Below, in pieces: positions 40,087-49,124 of a stretch of 62,080 nucleotides of DNA. Each line of letters starts with the position of its first letter. The first letter of the stretch is position 1. The notes under the pieces are model-generated. The model did no database searches, was not told where the DNA came from, and saw only the letters and a program-made list of their open reading frames with translations. Made by a program: the position numbers and the translations under genes. The stretch lies in assembly GCF_004362975.1 (NCBI RefSeq), contig NZ_SNXO01000010.1, positions 1-62,080 on the forward strand. Direction: 5' to 3'. The DNA is from Aminicella lysinilytica (GTDB lineage: Bacteria > Bacillota > Clostridia > Peptostreptococcales > Anaerovoracaceae).

Positions 40087-40103
40087 TTTCGTCTCCTTAA
40101 TAT

Positions 40104-41258
40104 TTATGCTTCAGTTCCCGGATTTCCACCCTTGGGAACTTCCCGTATCAAACAGATCGCCTCGGCGGCGATACCCTCGCCCCGGCCGGTGAATCCGAGT
40201 TTTTCAGTAGTCGTGGCCTTAACGCTTATCACGGCCATGTCAACGCCTGTTGCCTTGGCGATATTTTCTCTCATAGCCTGTATATAGCCGGCCAGCTTCG
40301 GTTCCTGGCAAATGACTGTGACGTCTGCATTCACCAGTTCGTAGCCTTCATCGTTTAATAACGATGCGACCTTTTTCAACAAAATAATACTTGATATGCC
40401 TTCATACTTCGGCGAGCTGTCGGGAAACCATTTCCCTATATCGCCCAGAGCCGCAGCCCCCAGCATGGCATCCATGAGGGCATGAGTCAGCACGTCCGCG
40501 TCAGAATGGCCAAGCAGACCTTTGTTCCAGGGGATAAGCACCCCGCCAAGGACAAGTTTCCTACCTGGATCCAGCCTGTGCACATCGTATCCTGTTCCTA
40601 CTCTCATTTCTCTCCTCAGATCTCTCGGTGTGGTGATCTTGATATTTTCCTCGCCGCCTATGACGACCTCCGGCACCACGCCCATTCTCTCTACAAGTCC
40701 GGCGTCGTCGGTACCGTAGTACTTTTCCGCAAAAGCCTTCTCGTAGGCCTCTCTGATCAGGGATAGTCTGAAGCCCTGAGGCGTCTGTACGTTGTACAAT
40801 TTGCTCCGGTCCAGGGTTCCCTCGTCAATGTGACGGATGGTGTCTTTAGTGTGTACGGCCGCTATGGCTGCGCCTTTTTCAAAGGCTTTCTCCGTGACGG
40901 CCCGTATAGTGTCCTGTGTGACAAAGGGTCTTACCCCGTCGTGTATCAGGACGATGGTATCTCCCTCGGGGTCTTCTCTGTCCAGCTGTCTTATGGCCGC
41001 AAAGATAGAGTCCTGACGTTCTTCCCCTCCGGGGATTATCCTGACACCGGGCAGAAGCTTTCTGCAGCCATCAACATAGTCAGGCGGAACTACAGCCATT
41101 ACTTCATCCACGAAATCACAATCCGTGAATTTAGACACTGTGGTCTCCAATATGGTCCTGCCCTGCTGCTTGATAAATTGTTTAGGCACTGACGCCGCCA
41201 TCCTCTTCCCGGATCCGGCAGCGCCTATAACTGCCACTACTCTGCTATTGCTGTACAT
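40104..41258 (-). CDS. ispDF: Bifunctional IspD/IspF
   Basis: A fusion of two MEP isoprenoid-pathway enzymes. Residues 1-225 are IspD (CDP-ME synthetase: [32 protein letters not shown]-like [19 protein letters not shown]). Residues about 226-384 are IspF (MECDP synthase: [81 protein letters not shown]). It overlaps the PIN/TRAM gene by 14 bases. In Bacillus ispD and ispF are separate neighbours in the same place. Confidence 0.97.
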   Translation of the reverse strand: MYSNSRVVAVIGAAGSGKRMAASVPKQFIKQQGRTILETTVSKFTDCDFVDEVMAVVPPDYVDGCRKLLPGVRIIPGGEERQDSIFAAIRQLDREDPEGDTIVLIHDGVRPFVTQDTIRAVTEKAFEKGAAIAAVHTKDTIRHIDEGTLDRSKLYNVQTPQGFRLSLIREAYEKAFAEKYYGTDDAGLVERMGVVPEVVIGGEENIKITTPRDLRREMRVGTGYDVHRLDPGRKLVLGGVLIPWNKGLLGHSDADVLTHALMDAMLGAAALGDIGKWFPDSSPKYEGISSIILLKKVASLLNDEGYELVNADVTVICQEPKLAGYIQAMRENIAKATGVDMAVISVKATTTEKLGFTGRGEGIAAEAICLIREVPKGGNPGTEA

Positions 41259-42393
41259 GTGTGTTCTTCAACCTTCCAAATATCATTCTTCCTGCAGAAG
41301 TCTGCAGAACGCTGGTTACGTTGATCTTGGTGGTCTTCCCTATCTGCTTGCGTCCGTCTTCTACTACTATCATAGTGCCGTCGTCCAGATAACCTATAGC
41401 CTGGCTCTGATCTTTGCCCTGTTTCACAAGGCTCACAGTCATTTCCTCACCAGGCAGTACTACAGGTTTCAGGCAGTTAGCCAGCTCATTGATATTCAGT
41501 ACGCTGACTCCGTTTATAGCCGCTACCTTATTCAGGTTGAAATCGTTGGTAACTACCTTACCGTTGATCAGCTGAGCCAGTTTCAACAGTTTCACGTCTA
41601 CTTCCGGTATTTCCTTGAGAGCCTTCTCGGTATCGGTATTATAGATTTCTACTCCGTAATCCTTCTGGATCTTATTGAGTATGTCAAGACCTCTTCTGCC
41701 TCTCGTACGTTTCAGAGAATCAGAAGAGTCTGCAATGTGTCTCAATTCTACCAGAACAAATTCAGGTATGACGATAGGCCCCTCCAGGAAGCCTGTCTTC
41801 ATTATCTCGGCGATCCTGCCATCGATAATGACACTGGTGTCGAAGATCTTAGGAATGGCGTCGCTTTTCTTCTTGCCTGCCCTGGCGAACCTGCTGCCGC
41901 CTTGGCTCTGGTTCTGGTTCTGGTCCTTACCCCGGGGAGCCAGAATATTGCCTGCCATTTCCTTGCCCTTGCTGGTTGCTATGACCACGCCCAGATACCC
42001 GAAAATAAAGTAAGTGATCACTATTATGAACGAATACACATACTTGTTGGTGATGAAGGTAAACATCTGAGTCAGAAGCAAGGCTATGAGAAGTCCTGCT
42101 ATGAGGCCGATAGTGCCTGCGACTATAACATTGCCGGAAATGCCCTGCAGATCACTTTCAATGTTATTGGCAACCTTAGTGCTTTGTCTACTCAGTACAG
42201 GTGTCAGCTTGAAAAAAATAATTCCAAAAATAATAGCGAATGCAATAGCTATACCCATCTGCTGTCCCGAAGAGAAATATTCATCTACGTTTCCGCCACT
42301 GTGATTGATCCAGTAGCCAATCAGCAGGCAACAGCCATAACCAAAAGCCGCACCGATAATAGTGACCAAGCCCCTTATTAACTTTTTGATCAT
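41245..42393 (-). CDS. PIN/TRAM-domain membrane protein (YacL-like)
   Basis: 382 residues with four membrane segments (about 5-25, 45-65, 85-105, 110-135), then a PIN ribonuclease-like domain ([43 protein letters not shown], about 190-235; [11 protein letters not shown]) and a C-terminal TRAM-like domain ([27 protein letters not shown]). The PIN acidic residues are present. It matches Bacillus YacL, next to ispD, whose RNA target is unknown. GGAGG stands 12 bases before the start. It is the first gene of a minus-strand operon, divergent from the two-component system; the 294 bp between show no clear element. Confidence 0.9.
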   Translation of the reverse strand: MIKKLIRGLVTIIGAAFGYGCCLLIGYWINHSGGNVDEYFSSGQQMGIAIAFAIIFGIIFFKLTPVLSRQSTKVANNIESDLQGISGNVIVAGTIGLIAGLLIALLLTQMFTFITNKYVYSFIIVITYFIFGYLGVVIATSKGKEMAGNILAPRGKDQNQNQSQGGSRFARAGKKKSDAIPKIFDTSVIIDGRIAEIMKTGFLEGPIVIPEFVLVELRHIADSSDSLKRTRGRRGLDILNKIQKDYGVEIYNTDTEKALKEIPEVDVKLLKLAQLINGKVVTNDFNLNKVAAINGVSVLNINELANCLKPVVLPGEEMTVSLVKQGKDQSQAIGYLDDGTMIVVEDGRKQIGKTTKINVTSVLQTSAGRMIFGRLKNTHVQQ

Positions 42394-42687
42394 TTTATAA
42401 CTTGTCCTCCTTTCCAGTAATCTTGCATTATAACGCTAATGCCGCGTCAACAGATCCTGCGAGGGGAAAATTTCTGTATGCTTCCTGCACAAAATCTTTG
42501 ATACCAAATAGTATAATCTAACAAGTTAAACACGTCAACCCTTGTGAGAATTAGTTTTTTCTTCCTAAAAAAACCCATTTGTGTTAAAATCATTATAAGG
42601 ATTTCATATTATCCACACAGTTAATAATTAATATGTAACAAACAGTGTAATAAATTCGAATACTAAGGTTCAAAGGAGGAACGATAT

Positions 42688-43365
42688 ATGTATAAGTTGC
42701 TGGTAGTAGATGACGAACCGAAAATCAGAGAGGTCATCAAGGAATATGGGGAGTTCAACGGTTATGAAGTCTCTGAGGCGTCTGACGGCATGAGTGCTGT
42801 CGGTCTCTGTAAACTCAACGATTATGATCTGATCATCCTGGACATTATGATGCCTAAGCTTGACGGATTCTCCACTTGTAAGGAAATAAAGAAAATCAAA
42901 GATATACCTATTATAATGCTTTCAGCTCGCGGTGAGGAATATGATAAGCTCTTCGGCTTCGAACTGGGCATCGATGATTACATCGTCAAACCATTCAGCC
43001 CTAAGGAACTCATGGCAAGAGTCAATGTAGTTCTGGCCCGCAGGAGCAGCGGCGTTCAGAGCAAGACCGATGTGATGAATTTCAACGGTCTGGAAATCAA
43101 CATCGCCGCAAGGACAGTATCTGTAGACGGCGAGAGGATCGAGCTTACTCCTAAGGAGTACGACCTTTTATTCTACCTGATTGAAAACAGGAATATCGCC
43201 CTGTCCAGAGACAAACTGCTGTCAGACATCTGGGGCTACGACTTCTTCGGCGACGACAGAACCATCGACACGCACATCAAGAATCTCAGGAACGCCCTGG
43301 GACCATACCGTGACTACATCGTCACTCTAAGGGGAGTAGGATATAAATTTGAGTTCGACGAATAA
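42688..43365 (+). CDS. OmpR-family response regulator
   Basis: 225 residues: a receiver domain with acidic pocket DDE (8-10), phosphorylated Asp52 in DLIILDIMMPKLDG and conserved Lys in DDYIVKPF, and a winged-helix DNA-binding domain (ELTPKEYDLLFYLIENRNIALSRDKLLSDIWGYDFFGDDRTIDTHIKNLRNALG). AAAGGAGGAACGATAT precedes the ATG. It overlaps the histidine kinase by 17 bases. Targets are unknown. Confidence 0.93.
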   Translation: MYKLLVVDDEPKIREVIKEYGEFNGYEVSEASDGMSAVGLCKLNDYDLIILDIMMPKLDGFSTCKEIKKIKDIPIIMLSARGEEYDKLFGFELGIDDYIVKPFSPKELMARVNVVLARRSSGVQSKTDVMNFNGLEINIAARTVSVDGERIELTPKEYDLLFYLIENRNIALSRDKLLSDIWGYDFFGDDRTIDTHIKNLRNALGPYRDYIVTLRGVGYKFEFDE

Positions 43366-44839
43366 TAACAGTAGAAAAAAGACCGGCAAACAAGGCATAG
43401 ATCTTCATAGCATCAAATTCAAACTGTGGGCGTATTTCATCACTTTCGCAGTGATTTTGCTGTGCCTCATATGGCTTCTTCAGATATTCTTCCTGAATAC
43501 CTATTACGAAGAAATGAAGTCCAACGAGACCAGCAAGATCGCCAACCACATTACAGAGTCCTTTGCTTCCAATGACTACGACTTCGATTCACTTAAGTCC
43601 ATGATCAAGACCGTGTCTTCATATAACGACCTGACCATAATGGTATCCAACACCACGGGAGCCTTTGTTATAACCTCGGAATCCTCCGACGAAATGGGGC
43701 CATCCCGAGGCATCAGCGGGAAGTACGCCATGGACATAGTGACGCTGGACCAGAAACTGGCCAGCAGCGCCATCAATGACGGCGTGACCAATATCAGCGT
43801 AGGCCGCGGCAGCAACCGGACCATGGAGTTCGCCTGCTACCTGCGAGACAAGGACGATAACATCGTGTACACCCTGTACATCTTCTCGCCTTTGTTCCCG
43901 GTGCAGTCCACAGTGAACATTCTGCGGTCCCAGCTTGTCTACATTACCATAATCGCAATTCTCCTTTCCCTGGCTCTGGCCCTTTACCTGGCAAACAGGA
44001 TATCCAAGCCCATCAAGGACATCACCAATTCGGCGGCAGAAATGGGCAAGGGCAACTACAGCGTCAAGTTCAAAGGCGGTCATTATTCAGAGACCCGCGA
44101 ACTGGCGGACACTCTGACGGCAGCCGAAGGTGAACTTGAGAAGACCGATATGTATCAAAAAGATCTTATTGCCAATGTTTCTCACGATCTGCGGACGCCG
44201 CTGACTATGATCAAGTCCTACGCGGAGATGATTCGCGACCTGTCGGGGAACAACCCTGTCAAGCGCAGCGCTCATCTGAACGTTATTATTGAGGAAGCCG
44301 ACCGGCTGAACTCTCTGGTAAACGACATGCTGAATCTGTCCAGAATGCAATCCAAGCGGATCAAGCTTGAGAAAACCAAATTCGATTTCTGCAAGGCCGC
44401 AGCATCTATAATGTCGTCTTATGACATATTAAATGAAAGCGACGGTTACGATATTCAGTTCCACTGCAACGGTGATGAGGCTGTGGTCTACAGCGATGAA
44501 GCTAAGATCAAGCAGGTCATGAGCAACCTGATCAACAACGCCGTCAAATACTGCGGCGCCGACAAACAAATCCTGGTGGATCTGAAAAAGTCCGGCAAGA
44601 ACATCCGCTTCTCCGTAACAGACCACGGCAAAGGCATAGCTCCGGACGAGGTCGCCCATGTATGGGAAAGGTATTACAAATCCAGCACACACCACGTAAG
44701 ACCTACTGATGGCAGCGGTCTGGGGCTTTCCATAGTCAAAGAGATACTGAACCTGCATAAGGCAGACTTCGACGTAACGAGCGAACTTAACAAAGGAAGT
44801 ACCTTCTGGTTCGAGTTGCCGATTCTGAAAAACAAGTAA
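43349..44839 (+). CDS. Sensor histidine kinase
   Basis: 496 residues: a membrane segment (about 26-48), an extracellular sensor of about 135 residues, a second membrane segment (about 186-207), a HAMP linker (ANRISKPIKDITNSAAEMGKGNYSV), the phosphoacceptor helix NVSHDLRTPLTMIKSYAEM (H-box), then N-box (MSNLINNAVKYCG), G1 (VTDHGKGIAPDE) and G2 (DGSGLGLSIVKEI). The start is taken as TTG at 43349 because AGGA lies about 7 bases upstream and no Met occurs before the first membrane segment. It pairs with the overlapping regulator. Confidence 0.92.
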   Translation: MSSTNNNSRKKTGKQGIDLHSIKFKLWAYFITFAVILLCLIWLLQIFFLNTYYEEMKSNETSKIANHITESFASNDYDFDSLKSMIKTVSSYNDLTIMVSNTTGAFVITSESSDEMGPSRGISGKYAMDIVTLDQKLASSAINDGVTNISVGRGSNRTMEFACYLRDKDDNIVYTLYIFSPLFPVQSTVNILRSQLVYITIIAILLSLALALYLANRISKPIKDITNSAAEMGKGNYSVKFKGGHYSETRELADTLTAAEGELEKTDMYQKDLIANVSHDLRTPLTMIKSYAEMIRDLSGNNPVKRSAHLNVIIEEADRLNSLVNDMLNLSRMQSKRIKLEKTKFDFCKAAASIMSSYDILNESDGYDIQFHCNGDEAVVYSDEAKIKQVMSNLINNAVKYCGADKQILVDLKKSGKNIRFSVTDHGKGIAPDEVAHVWERYYKSSTHHVRPTDGSGLGLSIVKEILNLHKADFDVTSELNKGSTFWFELPILKNK

Positions 44840-44907
44840 AGTCTTATTCGGGATTTCTTATAGGTTTTGCATACATATTCAGAATTTTGAATTAGATAAT
44901 TATGTCT

Positions 44908-45048
44908 TATAGGTTTACGGTGACCTATACATCTTTAGCCTTGTATACATGAGTTGAATCTGGTTCAAAGGGTAAATTGTGACATTTCATCAAGGGCTTA
45001 TATACCTTGAACCCCTGTTATTGCAGGTGGTTCAAGGTTTTTTATTTT
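44908..45048 (+). promoter_or_regulatory. Candidate attenuator or riboswitch in the permease leader
   Basis: A hairpin TATAGGT-8 nt-ACCTATA (44908-44929) is followed by a terminator at 45005-45037 (CCTTGAACC/GGTTCAAGG, inner CCTG/CAGG, then TTTTTTATTTTT). GGTTCAA at 44962-44968 can pair with TTGAACC (45007-45013), the left arm of the terminator, so two exclusive structures are possible. I do not recognise a known class. It lies between the histidine kinase and the permease; the 213 bp from 45049 to 45261 hold no further element I can name. Confidence 0.5.
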
Positions 45049-45261
45049 TCATGGTGTCAGGTCGTCAGCTGCCCCATTTCTTCCATTTTATGGTATTTTC
45101 CCAGTTGTACGATAATTGTTTTTCCTGTTGCCTATTGATATTCATAGTGTTAAAATCCTTCTGTAATTTGAATAAAGGATGATTGTTCTGAGGGTTTATC
45201 GATGCTAATGTAGGGATTGTTTCGCGAGACCTGAGGCAACCACAGACTAAGGAGGACTATT

Positions 45262-46542
45262 GTGGAACAAGAAATTATTGCCATTGTGATCTTCGTCGTA
45301 GTAATCGGCGCGATCATGACGGAGAAGGTACACAGAGCCGCAGCCGCACTGGCAGGTACTGTAGCTTTACTTCTGACCGGTGTCCTGACTTTCGATGAGG
45401 CAGTCAGTTACATCGACTTTAACACTTTGGGCGTACTGGTAGGCATGATGATGTTCGTTGCTGTCGTCAAACACAGCGGACTATTCGAATATGTTTCTAT
45501 CAAATCTGCTAAGATGGCTCACGGAGATCCCTGGAAGATCATGGTCATGTTCATGATCATCACGGCGTTCTGTTCAGCTTTCCTAGACAATGTAACAACT
45601 GTATTGCTCATGGGACCAATGACTCTGACTATAGGTAAGATGCTTAAGATCAACCCGGTACCTATTCTGCTCGGTCAGATTTTCGCTTCTAATATCGGAG
45701 GCACCATGACACTTATCGGCGACCCACCGAATATTATGATAGGAAGCGCCGCAGGTCTGGACTTCCTTGACTTCGTCGAGAATACAGGCGTTGCCTGCAT
45801 CATCGGTCTTATAGCAGTTATCTTCTTCATGAAGTTCGCCTATAAGAAAAAGCTTCTGGCGGATCAGGATGCTATCAAAGATGTTATGGAACTTGACGAG
45901 AGCAAGGCTATAACCGACAGGCGACTTCTTCACGAAAGTGTTGTAATGATTGCTCTGGTCATAGTGGCATTCATTCTCCATGGACACTTTGGAATCCAGA
46001 CTGCAACAGTTGCTCTGACAGCAGCGGCTATAATGATGGTCATCGGCGGTCAGGACATCGACGAAGTTGTAGGCGATGTAGAATGGCCTACACTGGTATT
46101 CTTTACAGGTTTGTTTATAGTAGTAGGCGGCATGGTCAAGACCGGCGTCATCAAACAGCTCGCCACATTGATAATGCAGGCTTCCGGTGGACATCTGGTA
46201 GCAACTATGATGATACTGCTGTGGGCATCAGCATTCCTGTCTGCGATACTTGATAATATACCTTTTGTTGCTACACTGATACCTCTGATTCTGGCCATGG
46301 GCCAGCAGGGCATGGACATCACACCCCTATGGTGGGCAATTTCACTGGGCGCATGCCTAGGCGGCAACGGCACTCAGATCGGTGCGTCTGCTAACGTAGT
46401 GCTCTCCGGAATATCCGGCAGACACGGCTACCCTATCTCATTCAACGACTACACCAAGGTGGGCATGCCGGTAATGCTGATTACCGTATTCATAGCTATG
46501 ATATTCCTGTTGCTGAAGTATCAGGTAGGTTTACCTATCTAA
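45262..46542 (+). CDS. NhaD/ArsB-type ion permease (IT superfamily)
   Basis: 426 residues, nearly all hydrophobic, with about 11 membrane segments and two homologous halves. Signature pieces are FLDNVTTVLLMGPMTLTIGK, NIGGTMTLIGDPPNIMIGSAAGLDF in the first half, and LDNIPFVATLIPLI and GACLGGNGTQIGASANVVLSGIS in the second; these match NhaD sodium/proton antiporters and ArsB/P-protein anion carriers. The substrate is open. The start is GTG with AAGGAGG 7 bases upstream. It is followed by a small unknown gene after 18 bp and preceded by a candidate attenuator. Confidence 0.88.
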   Translation: MEQEIIAIVIFVVVIGAIMTEKVHRAAAALAGTVALLLTGVLTFDEAVSYIDFNTLGVLVGMMMFVAVVKHSGLFEYVSIKSAKMAHGDPWKIMVMFMIITAFCSAFLDNVTTVLLMGPMTLTIGKMLKINPVPILLGQIFASNIGGTMTLIGDPPNIMIGSAAGLDFLDFVENTGVACIIGLIAVIFFMKFAYKKKLLADQDAIKDVMELDESKAITDRRLLHESVVMIALVIVAFILHGHFGIQTATVALTAAAIMMVIGGQDIDEVVGDVEWPTLVFFTGLFIVVGGMVKTGVIKQLATLIMQASGGHLVATMMILLWASAFLSAILDNIPFVATLIPLILAMGQQGMDITPLWWAISLGACLGGNGTQIGASANVVLSGISGRHGYPISFNDYTKVGMPVMLITVFIAMIFLLLKYQVGLPI

Positions 46543-46560
46543 TCTGGAAAGGATAATAAT

Positions 46561-47019
46561 ATGTTACAAGATACTATAACGGATAACATGGTCAACACCG
46601 TGTTGAAACAGATGGGGGCTACGTCAATCAAGACGAAGCCCGCCTATATAAATATCGTGAAGTTCGAATTGACTGACTCGGTCAGGCTGATTTATCTCTA
46701 CGAGATCAAAGAGAATGAATCTATTTACCTGCAAAGGCTTGAGCCTTACCGTCGCTTTATCGGCGAACCTGGCAATGAGGACGAGCTTATTCGTCTGATC
46801 AAGCACGATCTGGACAGATTCAAAGATGCGCTTGTCAGTGATAACTTCTCGCGGTTTATTATAATGTCTGACAAGCTTAACATAGTCAACAACAAAATCG
46901 AGGCTCTGCTGTTGAGTCCTAAGTTTGTTGAGGCTGAGGATCTGACTCAGATCGAGGCTGATCTGGATCATACGGAGATGGATATTGATACTATGGCCTC
47001 CAATGCAAAGCTGAAGTAA
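46561..47019 (+). CDS. Hypothetical protein paired with the permease
   Basis: I do not recognise this family. The 152 residues are soluble, without signal or membrane segment. The N-terminal half looks alpha/beta (VKFELTDSVRLIYLYEIKENESIYLQRLEPYRRFIGEPGNEDELIRLIKHDLDRFKDAL) and the rest helical and acidic. GGAAAGGATAATA precedes the ATG. Co-transcription with the permease is likely (18-bp gap, shared terminator at 47286-47318), so a cytosolic regulator or accessory factor is possible, but this is inference. Confidence 0.8.
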   Translation: MLQDTITDNMVNTVLKQMGATSIKTKPAYINIVKFELTDSVRLIYLYEIKENESIYLQRLEPYRRFIGEPGNEDELIRLIKHDLDRFKDALVSDNFSRFIIMSDKLNIVNNKIEALLLSPKFVEAEDLTQIEADLDHTEMDIDTMASNAKLK

Positions 47020-47174
47020 ATCCCGGGCCCACTGACCCAGCCACTTGTCCTCGTGTACATACAGCCCCTGCGGAACGGCAGGTGTGCGTAATGCCTACTT
47101 CTACTGGTTGGGTATTGTTCCATCAATGGTACAGTTATGCATAAGTTTATGCACCGATTCTATTCTTGTGGCCA

Positions 47175-47283
47175 CGCAAGAATCCCCGAAGTAATTCAGG
47201 ATATGAGGCGTGAAATCATTGGTATACCTTGCTCTCGACCCAACATCCGCCACAGTGGTTCTATAATAATGTCGATTCTTGCG
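47175..47283. repeat. Minimal inverted pair of the 34-nt array units
   Basis: Unit 47176-47209 reads forward (GCAAGAATC...GAGGC) and 47249-47282 in reverse (GCCACAGTGG...GATTCTTGC). Half-sites fall at 47175, 47206, 47248 and 47279, i.e. steps of 31, 42 and 31, the same geometry as the centre of 375-731. Lies between the permease pair and radA. Confidence 0.7.
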
Positions 47284-47285
47284 CA

Positions 47286-47318
47286 CAGTCCGAGCAAATA
47301 AAATGCTCGGACTGTTTT
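47286..47318 (+). terminator. Terminator of the permease operon
   Basis: The 11-bp stem CAGTCCGAGCA/TGCTCGGACTG with an AT loop is followed by TTTTT. It is about 265 bp beyond the hypothetical gene, so the transcript would include the inverted pair at 47175-47283. Confidence 0.9.
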
Positions 47319-47405
47319 TCCGATCACCAAAATATGCTTGGAGCACTTTTTGGTTCTCCTAAAATGTATAGAAACGAAAATATTACTGAAAAAATGCTAG
47401 GATAT

Positions 47406-47427
47406 TTACAGCCGTTAACGGCTGTAA
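47406..47427. other. Perfect 22-bp palindrome
   Basis: TTACAGCCGTT and its exact complement meet without a loop at 47416/47417. No gene or T-run adjoins it. It could be a dimeric protein-binding site or a short terminator remnant. Confidence 0.5.
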
Positions 47428-47487
47428 GCCAGTATCTACCTCAAATATCTCCAAATTCATGACGCTGATATGACAAATTTAACCTAA

Positions 47488-47535
47488 ATAAAAAATGCAT
47501 GGTATCGTTCCATTGATGGAACAATACCATACATG
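47488..47535 (-). terminator. Terminator of radA
   Basis: ATGGTAT(T)GTTCCAT / ATGGAAC(G)ATACCAT forms a 15-bp stem with a two-base loop, followed on the minus strand by GCATTTTTTATTT. Confidence 0.85.
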
Positions 47536-47557
47536 TCTAAACAGATATTCCAAGGGC

Positions 47558-49057
47558 CTACCCTTTGAATGCGTTGACGGCATCGAAGATATTTCTGGCG
47601 CCGATGATGCGACAGCCGCCAGCGGATGCCGAAGAACCGGCAGATGCCGAAATCCCGGCGGAGGCAGAAGAACCAGCGGAGGCAGAAGTCCCAGCGGAGG
47701 CAGAAGAGCCGGCAGATGCCGCCTTACGGTCAGCGCCAATAATCCCCCCTAGATGGGCAGCGTTTTTCTCGGGCATTATTACCTGCTCATAGCCCATGCG
47801 GGCTGCTTCAGTGGCTATGCGGTCGGCATTCTGGACCGAACGCAGATCTCCGGTTAGTCCGACCTCGCCAATGACTACAGTTCTCTTAGGACAGACTATA
47901 TCTCGGATCGACGAATAGACTGCAAGGGCTACTCCCAGATCCACGGAAGTGCTATCGGGGCGAAGGCCGCCGACTACATTAACATAGACATCCTGATTCA
48001 GGAGAGTCATGCCGAGTTTTTTCTCCAAGACGGCCAGGATCATGCTCAGGCGCTGATAATCAACGCCTACAGCTGTTCGGCGAGCGAATCCCACATTTGC
48101 CGGGGCCGTCAACGCCTGTACCTCCATGAGAACAGGGCGGCTGCCTTCGTAAACGGCAGTAATGACGGAACCCTCTGAACGTTCTTCATTACTGTCGATG
48201 AAACTGCCGGAAAGGTCATGTATCTCTATAAGACCTTCCTCCTCCATATGAAAAGCTCCGATCTCGCTGGTAGTTCCGAAACGGTTTTTATAGGCCCGGA
48301 GTATGCGGAAATCGTGGTCACGCTCTCCTGTAAAATTAAGGACGCAGTCCACCAGATGTTCCACGATCTTAGGGCCGGCCAGATCGCCGCTCTTGGTCAC
48401 GTGAGCCACGATAAAAATAGGGATATCCTCAGTCTTTCCCAGTTTCATGAGCATGTTTCCGCAGGCTCTCACCTGAGACACACTGCCGGGAACCGAATCC
48501 AGTTCCTGGGTGTACATAGTCTGAATCGAATCTATTACAAGAAACTTTGGTTTGATAGTGTCGCAGACTGTGACTATGTTTTCCATATTAGTCTCCGCCA
48601 GAACGAATAACTGATCACTGAGATCAGGGCAGACACGGTCGGCACGCATTTTTATCTGTTCCTCTGATTCCTCGCCGGAAACGTAGAGGACAGGACCTAT
48701 GGTCTTGGCCATATTAGCCGCAGCCTGAATTATGATCGTAGACTTGCCAATGCCCGGTTCGCCGGAAATCAACACTAGGGACCCTTTGACCAGCCCCCCG
48801 CCCAGCACACGATTCAGTTCGCCTATACCAGTATCTATGCGGACATGATCCGCCGAGCCAACCTTTGTTAGCGGTGAGGCTACAGCCCCAGCTCCGGCCG
48901 GTGCCGACGACCGACGACGATTATCATTCTCCGGCGTATCAACTATTTTCTCCTCGACCATGGAATTCCACGCGCCGCAGATACACTGGCCCATCCACTT
49001 AGGACTTTCATAGCCACACTCCTGACAGACGAAGACCGTCCTTGATTTTTTCCCCAT
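47558..49057 (-). CDS. radA: DNA repair protein RadA
   Basis: RadA is a DnaB-type helicase that extends recombination intermediates. The 499 residues have the zinc finger CQECGYESPKWMGQCICGAW (about 11-30), Walker A GEPGIGKST (about 98-106), the RadA motif RAYKNRFGTTSEIGAF and a Lon-like C-terminal domain (VYVNVVGGLRPDSTSVDLGVALAVYSS). Near the C-terminus a Ser/Ala/Gly segment of about 35 residues from an 18-bp tandem repeat interrupts the domain just before GCRIIGARNIFDAVNAF. AAGGAGGGAAAGT precedes the ATG. Confidence 0.95.
   Translation of the reverse strand: MGKKSRTVFVCQECGYESPKWMGQCICGAWNSMVEEKIVDTPENDNRRRSSAPAGAGAVASPLTKVGSADHVRIDTGIGELNRVLGGGLVKGSLVLISGEPGIGKSTIIIQAAANMAKTIGPVLYVSGEESEEQIKMRADRVCPDLSDQLFVLAETNMENIVTVCDTIKPKFLVIDSIQTMYTQELDSVPGSVSQVRACGNMLMKLGKTEDIPIFIVAHVTKSGDLAGPKIVEHLVDCVLNFTGERDHDFRILRAYKNRFGTTSEIGAFHMEEEGLIEIHDLSGSFIDSNEERSEGSVITAVYEGSRPVLMEVQALTAPANVGFARRTAVGVDYQRLSMILAVLEKKLGMTLLNQDVYVNVVGGLRPDSTSVDLGVALAVYSSIRDIVCPKRTVVIGEVGLTGDLRSVQNADRIATEAARMGYEQVIMPEKNAAHLGGIIGADRKAASAGSSASAGTSASAGSSASAGISASAGSSASAGGCRIIGARNIFDAVNAFKG
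47613..47720 (-). repeat. 18-bp in-frame tandem repeat in radA
   Basis: Six units in exact 18-bp register (47613, 47631, 47649, 47667, 47685, 47703), the last five closely alike. On the coding strand they give (A/G)(S/T/I)SASAG repeats inserted in the C-terminal Lon-like domain. Confidence 0.88.
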
Positions 49058-49080
49058 ACTTTCCCTCCTTATGTAGTCTA

Positions 49081-49108
49081 AAACCGGGACAGATCACTCC
49101 ATCCCGGC
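49081..49108 (-). terminator. Terminator of the EF-G paralogue
   Basis: CCGGGA (49084-49089) pairs with TCCCGG (49102-49107); the minus strand continues TTTTAG. It lies between the EF-G-like gene and radA. Confidence 0.65.
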
Positions 49109-49124
49109 GTAGTTTAAAGTCTGA

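Larger units (their letters stand above)
47111..47528. repeat. 418-bp segment bounded by inverted repeats
   Basis: GGTATTGTTCCATCAATGG at 47111-47129 is matched perfectly inverted at 47510-47528; a looser match through ATGCAT extends each end to about 30 bp. Between them lie a pair of the 34-nt array units, a strong terminator and a 22-bp palindrome. The right copy is also one arm of the radA terminator. It could be a small non-autonomous element or two copies of a terminator in opposite directions. Confidence 0.5.

Noticed and set aside
44908-44929. Guanidine-II riboswitch (ACGG loop)
   Set aside because: The class needs two such hairpins; only one is present and its stem is not right.
47495-47792. 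Plus-strand frames opposite radA with Pro/Ala/Glu repeats
   Set aside because: They are antisense to the RadA repeat and lack start signals.
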